Source of the DNA: Adlercreutzia sp910585575
Lineage (GTDB): Bacteria > Actinomycetota > Coriobacteriia > Coriobacteriales > Eggerthellaceae
Length of the DNA: 64,000 nucleotides
Assembly: GCF_951801035.1 (NCBI RefSeq)
Contig: NZ_CATOKT010000003.1
Reading direction: 5' to 3' (one strand)
The position numbers and the translations under genes were made by a program. Of the stretch, positions 16,553 through 23,553 are shown piece after piece; position 1 is the first letter of the stretch; every line of letters begins with the position of its first letter. A model generated the notes under the pieces. It was not told the origin of the DNA, made no database searches, and saw only the letters and a program-made list of their open reading frames with translations.

Positions 16553-17323
16553 TTATTCCGCAGCGCGGGCGGCGATGAGGCGCAGGCCCTCGAGGGTGAT
16601 CTCGGAGTTCACCGCCGTGATGGTGGTGGCGGTTTGGGCGATGACCGGGGCCAGGCCGCCGGTGGCGATGACGGGCGCCTCGTAGCCCAGCTGCTCGAAG
16701 ATGCGGCGCACCAGGCCGTCGACGCGATCGGCTTCGCCCAGCATGATGCCTGACTGAATGGCCTCGATAGTGGAGCGGCCGATGACTGCCGGCGGTGCCA
16801 CCAGATCGATGGTGGGAAGCTGCGCGCCATGAGAGAAGAGGGCGTTGGCGGAGGTTTGCACGCCCGGTGCGATGACGCCGCCCAGGAACGTGCCGTCGCG
16901 ATCGATGACCTCGATGTTCGTGGCCGTGCCGAAATCTACTACGATGGCCGGCGCGCCGTACAAAGCGCGGGCCGCCACTGCGTCGGCCACGCGGTCGGCG
17001 CCGATCTCGTTAGGGTTGGGATAGTTGGTGTGAAACAGGTCGCCGGCGGTTTTCGCCGAGCATACCAAGGCGGTGCAGCCGGTAGCATCTTTGATGGCGT
17101 GCGTCCAGGCCTCGGTCAGCTGGGGAACGACGGAGGCCAAGGCCGAGGCGCGCATGGCGTCAAGGGCCAGCCCCTCCAGGGAAAAGAGCGTCGAAAGCTT
17201 GATGCGCAGCTCGTCGGCGGCGTCGCAGCGATTGGTGGCGATGCGCCACATGGCTTGCAGGGTATCCCCAGCATAAACGCCAATTACGGTATGAGTGTTA
17301 CCAATATCAATAGCAAGTAACAT
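16553..17323 (-). CDS. coaX: Type III pantothenate kinase
   Basis: CoaX phosphorylates pantothenate in the first step of coenzyme A synthesis. The ASKHA-fold phosphate motif LLAIDIGNTHTVIGVY is at the N-terminus; IGADRVADAVAA and VVDFGTATNIEVID (catalytic Asp region) and FLGGVIAPGVQTSANAL follow. The start was set at the ATG giving MLLAIDIGN (256 residues, the usual size); an upstream TTG adds seven residues without support. It is divergent from the response regulator at 17461 and convergent with bioY, so it is probably transcribed alone. Confidence 0.95.
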   Translation of the reverse strand: MLLAIDIGNTHTVIGVYAGDTLQAMWRIATNRCDAADELRIKLSTLFSLEGLALDAMRASALASVVPQLTEAWTHAIKDATGCTALVCSAKTAGDLFHTNYPNPNEIGADRVADAVAARALYGAPAIVVDFGTATNIEVIDRDGTFLGGVIAPGVQTSANALFSHGAQLPTIDLVAPPAVIGRSTIEAIQSGIMLGEADRVDGLVRRIFEQLGYEAPVIATGGLAPVIAQTATTITAVNSEITLEGLRLIAARAAE

Positions 17324-17460
17324 AAATATGACAATCTTCCTCAATTTAACGGCAAAATACGTGATAATGCGTATAGTGAACGCTGAGCTTGATTATATCA
17401 AGGTTTAAACGATATGCCCTCTAGGGGCAATCGTCGAAATGACGAGAGAAAGGCAAGACT

Positions 17461-18156
17461 ATGATCGAGACACCGAGCCGAATCCTTGTCGTTGACGACG
17501 AGCCATCGATCACCGAATTCGTAAGCTATGCGTTGAAGAAGGAAGGGTACGAGGCCGACGTTGTCGACAATGGCGAAGATGCCTTCGCGCTGGCCAGCGC
17601 GAACAACTACGACCTGTTCGTTCTTGACATTATGCTTCCCGGTATGGACGGCTACGAGCTGTGCCGTCGCCTGCGCTCCAAGACCACAGCCCCCGTGCTG
17701 TTCCTCTCCGCTCGCGATACCGAGTTGGACAAAGTGGTCGGTCTGGAAATCGGCGGCGACGATTACCTGGCGAAGCCCTTTGGCGTGCGCGAGCTGATCG
17801 CCCGCGTTCGCGCGCTGCTCCGCCGCGGTCAGGGCGGCGAGTTCCCCGGCGCTTCCAATTCCATTACCGCTTCCGGCATTACGCTGGACGAGGACGCCCA
17901 CACCGCTTCGGGCGACCACGGCGAGATCGACCTTACCCCCCGTGAGTTCGAGCTGCTGGCCAGCCTCATGAAGAGCGCCGGCAAGGTGGTGTCCCGCGAG
18001 GACCTGCTGCGCGATGCCTGGGGTTGGGAGTATCTCACCGAAACCAAGACGGTCGACACCCACATCAAGCGCCTGCGCGACAAGATTCACGCTGCGGGTT
18101 ACGATCCGGGCCTCGTGGAGACGGTGCGCGGCTACGGCTACCGTTTCAAGGCCTAA
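17461..18156 (+). CDS. OmpR/PhoB-family response regulator, orphan
   Basis: A 231-residue two-domain regulator. The receiver has the acidic pocket ILVVDDEP, the phosphoacceptor in FVLDIMLPGMDG and the conserved lysine in LAKPFG; the C-terminal winged helix (LTPREFELLASLMKS ... TVDTHIKRLRDKI ... ETVRGYGYRFKA) is OmpR-type. No kinase gene is adjacent, so its partner is unknown. An AGAGAAAGGC stretch precedes the ATG. The upstream 137 bp shared with coaX is AT-rich. A strong terminator directly follows, so it is a single-gene transcript. Targets are unknown. Confidence 0.93.
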   Translation: MIETPSRILVVDDEPSITEFVSYALKKEGYEADVVDNGEDAFALASANNYDLFVLDIMLPGMDGYELCRRLRSKTTAPVLFLSARDTELDKVVGLEIGGDDYLAKPFGVRELIARVRALLRRGQGGEFPGASNSITASGITLDEDAHTASGDHGEIDLTPREFELLASLMKSAGKVVSREDLLRDAWGWEYLTETKTVDTHIKRLRDKIHAAGYDPGLVETVRGYGYRFKA

Positions 18157-18177
18157 GCGCTTGCATCTTGGCTTTTC

Positions 18178-18209
18178 GAAGGGCTTCCGCACGGAAGCCC
18201 TTCTTTTTT
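18178..18209 (+). terminator. Rho-independent terminator after the response regulator
   Basis: An 11-bp perfect stem GAAGGGCTTCC/GGAAGCCCTTC with a GCAC loop is followed by TTTTTT. Confidence 0.92.
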
Positions 18210-18323
18210 GCCCTTCAACAGAGGGCCGTGGCTCAGGGTGGGGAAGATCGGTAGAATAGAGCCATCCGTCAAGTATGGCTGACCGGAGGCTCCGGCGCCG
18301 CGACATGAGAAAGAGGGCCCGAC

Positions 18324-20012
18324 GTGTTGACCGACATTGAAATTGCCCAGGCATGCGAACCGAAATCCGTGCGTGACATTGCCGAAGTTGCCGGCGTCGA
18401 CGAGAAGTACCTTGAGCTGTACGGAAACTACAAGGCCAAGGTGGATTACAACCTGCTGCGCGAGGAAGAGCACGAGCCGGGCAAGCTCATCTTGGTAACG
18501 GCCATCAACCCCACGCCCGCCGGCGAGGGCAAGACCACTACCACGGTGGGGCTGGCCGATGCGCTAGCGAAGCGCGGCAAGAACGTGGTCGTGGCCCTGC
18601 GCGAGCCTTCGCTCGGTCCTGTGTTCGGCATCAAGGGCGGCGCCGCCGGCGGCGGCTATGCCCAGGTGGTGCCCATGGAGGACATCAACCTGCACTTTAC
18701 GGGCGACTTCCATGCCATCGGTGCGGCCAACAACCTGCTGGCAGCCCTGCTGGACGCCCATATCCAGAATGGCAACGAGCTCAACATCGACGTGCGCAAG
18801 ATCACCTGGAAGCGCGTGGTGGACATGAATGACCGCCAGCTGCGCCACATTGTGGACGGCCTGGGCGGCAAGGCCCATGGCGTGCCCCGCGAGGACGGTT
18901 TCGACATTACCGTGGCCTCCGAGGTGATGGCCATCTTCTGCCTGGCCACCTCCATCACTGACCTGAAGGAGCGCCTCGGCCGCATCGTGGTGGGCTACAC
19001 CTATGACGACAAGCCGGTTACGGCCCATGATCTGAAGGCCGAGGGCGCCATGGCGGCTCTGCTGAAGGATGCCCTGAAGCCGAACCTCGTGCAGACGCTT
19101 GAGGGGACGCCGGCCTTCGTGCACGGCGGTCCCTTCGCCAACATTGCTCACGGCTGCAACTCCATCATGGCCACGCGCATGGCCATGGCCCTGGGCGACT
19201 ACTGCGTCACCGAGGCCGGTTTCGGCGCCGACCTGGGTGCCGAGAAGTTCCTCGACATCAAGTGCCGTCTGGCGGGTCTCAAGCCCGACGCGGTGGTGGT
19301 CGTGGCTACGGTGCGCGCCCTGAAGAACCACGGCGGCGTGGCCAAGGCCGACCTCAACGAGGAGAACCTGGAGGCCCTGGAGGCGGGTCTGCCGAACCTG
19401 CTGCAGCATGTGGAGAACATCACCAACGTGTACAACCTGCCCTGCGTGGTGGCCATCAACGCGTTCCCCACCGACACGAAGGCCGAGCTCGACCTGGTGG
19501 AGGCCAAGTGCCGCGAGCTGGGCGTGAACGTGGCCCTGTCCGAGGTGTGGGCCAAGGGCGGCGAGGGCGGCCTGGCCCTGGCCGACGAGGTGGTGGCCCT
19601 GTGCGAGAACGGCGATGCGGCCGGTCGCTCGGCTGATACGTTCGCCTTCGCCTACGAGGACGACCTGTCCATTGCCGAGAAGATCGAGGCCATTGCCCAG
19701 CGCGTCTACCATGCCGACGGCGTGGTGTTCGATCCTGCGGCCCAAAAGGAGATTGCGCAGCTGGAGGCTCTCGGCTTCGGCGGTATGCCCGTGTGCATGG
19801 CCAAGACCCAGTACTCCTTCTCGGACGACGCTGCCAAGCTGGGCGCTCCCCGCGACTTCACCATCACGGTGCGTCAGGTCAAGGTGTCCGCTGGCGCCGG
19901 CTTCATCGTGGCGCTCACGGGCTCCATCATGACCATGCCGGGTTTGGGCAAGGCGCCGGCTGCCCACAAGATCGACGTCATGGAGGATGGCACTATCACC
20001 GGCCTGTTCTAA
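18324..20012 (+). CDS. fhs: Formate-tetrahydrofolate ligase
   Basis: Fhs activates formate with ATP to 10-formyl-THF, the entry of formate into the one-carbon pool and step two of the Wood-Ljungdahl methyl branch. The 562-residue length is normal. The ATP-site loop NPTPAGEGKTTTTVGL and family stretches REPSLGPVFGIKGGAAGGG and LHFTGDFHAIGAANN are present. A GTG start follows GAGAAAGAGGG. It opens a same-strand block with fchA, folD, a small Cys-rich gene and focA. A TAGAAT hexamer about 70 bp upstream could be its -10. A hairpin follows the gene, so fchA may be partly separated in transcription. Confidence 0.97.
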   Translation: MLTDIEIAQACEPKSVRDIAEVAGVDEKYLELYGNYKAKVDYNLLREEEHEPGKLILVTAINPTPAGEGKTTTTVGLADALAKRGKNVVVALREPSLGPVFGIKGGAAGGGYAQVVPMEDINLHFTGDFHAIGAANNLLAALLDAHIQNGNELNIDVRKITWKRVVDMNDRQLRHIVDGLGGKAHGVPREDGFDITVASEVMAIFCLATSITDLKERLGRIVVGYTYDDKPVTAHDLKAEGAMAALLKDALKPNLVQTLEGTPAFVHGGPFANIAHGCNSIMATRMAMALGDYCVTEAGFGADLGAEKFLDIKCRLAGLKPDAVVVVATVRALKNHGGVAKADLNEENLEALEAGLPNLLQHVENITNVYNLPCVVAINAFPTDTKAELDLVEAKCRELGVNVALSEVWAKGGEGGLALADEVVALCENGDAAGRSADTFAFAYEDDLSIAEKIEAIAQRVYHADGVVFDPAAQKEIAQLEALGFGGMPVCMAKTQYSFSDDAAKLGAPRDFTITVRQVKVSAGAGFIVALTGSIMTMPGLGKAPAAHKIDVMEDGTITGLF

Positions 20013-20053
20013 GCGTTCGTGAAGGAAGTTCGGCTTAATCCGAATTAACGTGA

Positions 20054-20087
20054 AAGCGGCTCCCGCGAAGCAAAGCGGGAGCCGCTT
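20054..20087 (+). terminator. Hairpin between fhs and fchA
   Basis: A 13-bp perfect stem AAGCGGCTCCCGC/GCGGGAGCCGCTT with an 8-nt loop lies 42 bp past the fhs stop. The T-run is poor, so it may attenuate rather than fully stop transcription into fchA. Confidence 0.65.
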
Positions 20088-20145
20088 GGTGTTAGAATGC
20101 CGAGCACTGGCAAAGTCCGAGATGGGCGTGCAGAAAGGAACCGAT

Positions 20146-20760
20146 GTGGTAAACACGGAATTCGTTGAGGCGTTGGCTTCCGATGCCCCTACGCCGGGTG
20201 GGGGCGGGGCGGCTGCCTATGTGGGCGCTCTGGCTTCGGCCTTGGCCTCCATGGTGGGTAACTTGACCGTGGGCAAGAAGAAGTACGCTGCTGTGGAAGA
20301 GCTCATGCAGAACGAGCTGCGGGCGTTGGCCGACACGCGGTTGCGCTTGCTGGAGCTTATCGACGGCGATGCAGCAGCCTTCGCTCCGCTGGCGGCGGCC
20401 TATGGGCTCCCCCGCGCCACCGAGGAAGAAGCTGCTGCCCGTCACGCCGCTATTCAGGCGGCGTTGGTGGAGGCCTGCGAGGTGCCGCTGGCCATCATGG
20501 ACCAGTGCCTGCTGGTTATCGAGTCCTGCTCTTTTGTGGCCAAGAACGGCTCGGTGATGGCCCTGTCCGATGCCGGTGCGGCGGCGGTACTGGCCAAGGC
20601 GGCGCTCCAGGCGGCCAGCTTGAACGTGGTCATCAACATCGGCTCCATGGACGATGCGGCTCGTGCGACGTCCTATCGCGAGCGCATGGATGACGCCCTG
20701 GCTGCCGGTGGTGTTTTGGCCGACCAGGTGTATGACAGCGTGCTGAAACGGCTTGCCTAA
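20146..20760 (+). CDS. fchA: Formimidoyl-THF/methenyl-THF cyclodeaminase family protein
   Basis: A 204-residue member of the FTCD_C/FchA family (formiminotransferase-cyclodeaminase or methenyltetrahydrofolate cyclohydrolase). The family opening ASDAPTPGGGGAAAYVGALA is clear, followed by helical segments of normal length. The GTG at 20146 was chosen because AAAGGA precedes it and the upstream frame runs through a hairpin; the result matches the usual 205-210 residues. Next to fhs and folD the sensible role is interconversion of C1-THF forms (5,10-methenyl-THF). Whether it acts on formimino-THF from histidine or purine breakdown is not settled, as no hut genes are visible. Confidence 0.88.
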   Translation: MVNTEFVEALASDAPTPGGGGAAAYVGALASALASMVGNLTVGKKKYAAVEELMQNELRALADTRLRLLELIDGDAAAFAPLAAAYGLPRATEEEAAARHAAIQAALVEACEVPLAIMDQCLLVIESCSFVAKNGSVMALSDAGAAAVLAKAALQAASLNVVINIGSMDDAARATSYRERMDDALAAGGVLADQVYDSVLKRLA

Positions 20761-20797
20761 GCCCCGATTTGATGGCTTGATATCAGGGAGGAATTTC

Positions 20798-21676
20798 ATG
20801 GCGAAAACGCTTACGGGTAAGGAAGTGATTGCGGCCCTGCGCGACGATCTGCTGGCCCGCATCGAACAATTGGCTGCCGTGGGCGTGACGCCCACCTTGG
20901 CCATCGTTCGCGTGGGCGAGCGGCCCGACGACTTGTCCTACGAGCGCACGGCCTTGAAACGGGCCGAGGGCTTGGGCATGGCGGTGCGCTCCTTCGTGCT
21001 ACCTGCGGATGCCACCCAAGCCCAGCTTGAGACGGTCATCGACGAGGTGAACGCCGATGCGTCCATTCACGGCTGCCTGCTCTTCCGTCCTTTGCCGGCA
21101 GGAATCGATGAGCGGGCGGTGTGCGACCGCCTGGCTCCCGAGAAGGACATCGACGGCATTTCCTCGGCTTCGCTCGCTGGCGTATTCGCCGACACCGGCG
21201 AGGGCTTTCCGCCGGCCACGGCCCAGGCCTGTTTGGAAATGCTGGATTTCTACGACATCCCCGTGGCGTCGAAGCGCGTGGTGGTGCTGGGGCGCAGTTT
21301 GGTCATCGGACGTCCCGTGGCCATGATGCTGCTGGCCCGCCACGCCACAGTCACTCTGGTGCATTCGCGCACGGCCGATGCTGCCGCCCATACCCGTGAG
21401 GCCGACATCGTGGTGTGCGCCACGGGCCGCGCCAAAGCCTACGGACCAGAGTATTTCTCCGCGGGTCAGGTGGTGCTCGATGTGGGCATCAACTTCGCCG
21501 ACGGCGCCCTGTGCGGTGACGTGGACTTCGATGCCGTGGAGCCAGTGCTGGGTGACGAGGGGGCCATTACGCCGGTGCCGGGCGGCATCGGCGGGGTTAC
21601 CACGTCGGTCACTATGGCCCACGTGGTGCGGGCGGCCGAGCAGGCTGTAAACACCCCGTCTGCGAAGGAGGCCTAG
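20798..21676 (+). CDS. folD: Methylene-THF dehydrogenase/methenyl-THF cyclohydrolase
   Basis: FolD converts 10-formyl-THF to 5,10-methenyl- and 5,10-methylene-THF with NAD(P)H. The substrate site SYERTALKRAEGLGM stands where the family usually has a SYxxxKxKxxxxxG motif; the usual tyrosine and lysine are kept. CLLFRPLPAGIDERAVCDRLAPEKDIDG and the nucleotide-fold segment VVLGRSLVIGRPVAMMLL, then TPVPGGIGGVTTSVTMAHVV, confirm the family. The start uses AGGGAGGAATTTC before ATG 20798. The stop codon shares one base with the GTG of the next small gene. It completes the fhs-fchA-folD C1 route. Confidence 0.95.
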   Translation: MAKTLTGKEVIAALRDDLLARIEQLAAVGVTPTLAIVRVGERPDDLSYERTALKRAEGLGMAVRSFVLPADATQAQLETVIDEVNADASIHGCLLFRPLPAGIDERAVCDRLAPEKDIDGISSASLAGVFADTGEGFPPATAQACLEMLDFYDIPVASKRVVVLGRSLVIGRPVAMMLLARHATVTLVHSRTADAAAHTREADIVVCATGRAKAYGPEYFSAGQVVLDVGINFADGALCGDVDFDAVEPVLGDEGAITPVPGGIGGVTTSVTMAHVVRAAEQAVNTPSAKEA

Positions 21677-21840
21677 TGGATATCGAGGAGCGCTTAAGCC
21701 GCGAGAACTGCGAGGGCTGCGCTACCAGCTGCAAGCTGTCGGCCCCGTCGTGCCCCTTCGGGCATTCGGCCGCCGCCGAGCGCCGCGAGGAACTGGCCGA
21801 GGCTGAGAGAGGTGCGCTTGCCGAAAGGCTTGCGCGCTGA
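21676..21840 (+). CDS. 54-residue Cys-rich protein overlapping folD
   Basis: A short gene whose GTG start overlaps the folD stop (TAGTG) and which has GAAGGAGG upstream at good spacing. The product holds four cysteines in NCEGCATSCKLSAPSCPFG, spaced C-x2-C-x3-C-x6-C (residues 12, 15, 19 and 26), followed by a helical, charged Ala/Glu/Arg tail. The pattern could bind Zn or an Fe-S cluster. No known family was recognised. Translational coupling to folD and the position before focA suggest a role in the C1/formate block. Codon usage matches its neighbours, supporting expression. Confidence 0.7.
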   Translation: MDIEERLSRENCEGCATSCKLSAPSCPFGHSAAAERREELAEAERGALAERLAR

Positions 21841-21914
21841 GGCGGTGAGCAGCGGCCAGAAGTGCGGGGTTGTGGAATGATGGGACGCATCATTCTGCGC
21901 GAGAAGGAGCGATT

Positions 21915-22733
21915 GTGGCTATCCTGACCCCCACCGAGATCACCGACAACTACGCCAAGGCCTCCATTGCCAAGGCGGAGTCGCCCGCGTGGCGCCTCTT
22001 CGTGCTGGCGGTGGCCGCGGGTGTGCTCATCGGTCTGGGCGCGGTCACATCCTCCACGGCGGCCCATGCGCTGGAAAACGCCGGCATGGTGCGTCTGGTG
22101 TCGGGTCTCATCTTTCCCATCGGCCTCATGATGGTCATCCTTTTGGGGACCGAGCTGTTCACGGGCAACGCCCTCATGGTGACGGCGGCCATCTCCGGCA
22201 AGATCACCTGGGGCAAGCTGCTGCGCAACTGGGGCATCGTGTTTGCGGGCAACTTGGTGGGTGCGGTGGCCCTGGCGGCGCTCATGGCCTTTTTCGGCCA
22301 GCTGAACATTGGCGGGGGTGACTTGGCCGTCTACACCGCTAAGGTGGCCGCCACGAAGAATGGACTGCCCTGGATGAACGCCTTCGTGCTTGGTATCTTC
22401 TGCAACCTTATGGTGTGCATTGCCGTGTATCTGGCCAACACGGCTCAGGACACGGCGGGCAAGCTCCTTGCCATTTTCTTCCCCATCATGGGCTTCGTGC
22501 TGGCGGGCTTCGAGCACTGCGTGGCCGACATGTACTATGTGCCCGCGGGCATCTTCGCCTACTTGAACCCGGCCTATACGGGCATGATCGACGCGGCGGG
22601 CATCAACACGGCGCTCTTGACCTTCGGCGATTTCATCACCGCCAATCTCATCCCCGTTACCTTGGGAAATGTTGTGGGCGGCGTTTTGGTGGGCCTGGTC
22701 ATGTACGCCTGCCACGGCACGAAAGCGAAATAG
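21915..22733 (+). CDS. focA: Formate/nitrite transporter (FocA/NirC family)
   Basis: A 272-residue channel-like transporter of the FNT family, about six helices, assembling as pentamers. Family features include the N-terminal helical segment, GLMMVILLGTELFTGNALM after helix 2, and the GFEHCVADMYYVPAG signature. The GTG start at 21915 follows GAGAAGGAG. Its position after fhs-fchA-folD argues for formate rather than nitrite. The surroundings suggest formate is imported for C1 assimilation, or exported if the folate reactions run backwards. Transport direction cannot be read from sequence. No terminator was recognised directly after it. Confidence 0.92.
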   Translation: MAILTPTEITDNYAKASIAKAESPAWRLFVLAVAAGVLIGLGAVTSSTAAHALENAGMVRLVSGLIFPIGLMMVILLGTELFTGNALMVTAAISGKITWGKLLRNWGIVFAGNLVGAVALAALMAFFGQLNIGGGDLAVYTAKVAATKNGLPWMNAFVLGIFCNLMVCIAVYLANTAQDTAGKLLAIFFPIMGFVLAGFEHCVADMYYVPAGIFAYLNPAYTGMIDAAGINTALLTFGDFITANLIPVTLGNVVGGVLVGLVMYACHGTKAK

Positions 22734-22923
22734 CGACCTTCCAGCCCCATTGCCAAGGTGCTGGCGCGTGGCAGTGATCGTGGCAGTGATTCGACTCGGT
22801 GATCCAAGTGATGTGACGTATGCGATGATCGCGAGGCTAGGGGTGCTCGACGTCTCTGCTCCGGCATCTTCCGAGTATTTTATGAGCAAATCCCGTGGGT
22901 TTTGCATCTTTCGTTTGGAGCGC

Positions 22924-22952
22924 TGGTCAAGGACGTGCTCAGTTCGTACTAT
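22924..22952 (+). promoter_or_regulatory. Promoter of tsaE, possibly leaderless
   Basis: TGGTCA, a 17-bp spacer and TACTAT fit a sigma-A promoter. The -10 box ends only 6 bp before the ATG of tsaE, and no ribosome-binding site lies between, so transcription would start at or next to the start codon. Confidence 0.5.
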
Positions 22953-22958
22953 AGGGCT

Positions 22959-23471
22959 ATGGCAAATGGACTGACATATGCGCGCACCACTACGTCTCCC
23001 GAGGCCACCAAGCAGCTGGCCTCCACGCTGGCGCCTTACCTGCACCCCGGCGACGCCATTGTGCTCAACGGCGATTTGGGCGCAGGGAAAACGCAGTTCG
23101 TCCAAGGGGTGGCGGCGGCGCTGGGCGTGCGCTCGCCGGTTACTAGCCCCACTTTCAACATCTTGCTCGAGTACGGCGACGGGCGCCTGCCGGTGTACCA
23201 TTACGACCTGTATCGTCTCGACGAGCGCTGGCAGCTGGAGGATATCGACTACTTCAGCGCCATCGACGGCTACGGGGACGGCGTGGCCTTTGTCGAATGG
23301 GCCGAGAAGTTCCCCGAGGACATGCCCTACGACTATCTGGAGATTACCATTACCGCCGACACTCAGGGCACGCGTCGCGTAGTGGCCCATTCCTATGGCA
23401 AGCGCAGCCGCGAGTTGCTGTGCGTCTGGGCGAACGATTCTAAATCGCGCTTGGGCAAGTGCCAGCTGTAG
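22959..23471 (+). CDS. tsaE: tRNA t6A synthesis ATPase TsaE
   Basis: TsaE is the small P-loop ATPase that drives the TsaBD complex making threonylcarbamoyl-adenosine at A37 of ANN-decoding tRNAs. The Walker A motif NGDLGAGKTQFVQG and the following SPTFNILLEYGDGRLPVYHYDLYR are diagnostic. ATG 22959 gives a normal-length N-terminus (170 residues); an upstream extension of 19 residues lacks support. No Shine-Dalgarno sequence precedes it and a -10-like box sits just before the ATG. The TsaB-RimI-TsaD fusion gene follows 82 bp downstream, so the t6A transfer machinery is together; TsaC/Sua5 is not in the window. Confidence 0.92.
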   Translation: MANGLTYARTTTSPEATKQLASTLAPYLHPGDAIVLNGDLGAGKTQFVQGVAAALGVRSPVTSPTFNILLEYGDGRLPVYHYDLYRLDERWQLEDIDYFSAIDGYGDGVAFVEWAEKFPEDMPYDYLEITITADTQGTRRVVAHSYGKRSRELLCVWANDSKSRLGKCQL

Positions 23472-23553
23472 CCGCTCGTGCGGCCGTCCTTGCGCTATGA
23501 TCATCTTTTGCAAATGATCTCCGCTGGTTGAAGCGGTTTGAGAGAGGGTACTT

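Noticed and set aside
20013..20145. A tetrahydrofolate riboswitch before fchA
   Set aside because: Only a single perfect hairpin is present, without the conserved multi-helix junction.
18564..20156. A 530-codon frame opposite fhs
   Set aside because: Same reason: antisense to a complete Fhs with no recognisable domain.
21612..23513. A 633-codon frame opposite folD, focA and tsaE
   Set aside because: It crosses several genes and intergenic DNA and yields a His/Arg/Gly-rich product; not a gene.
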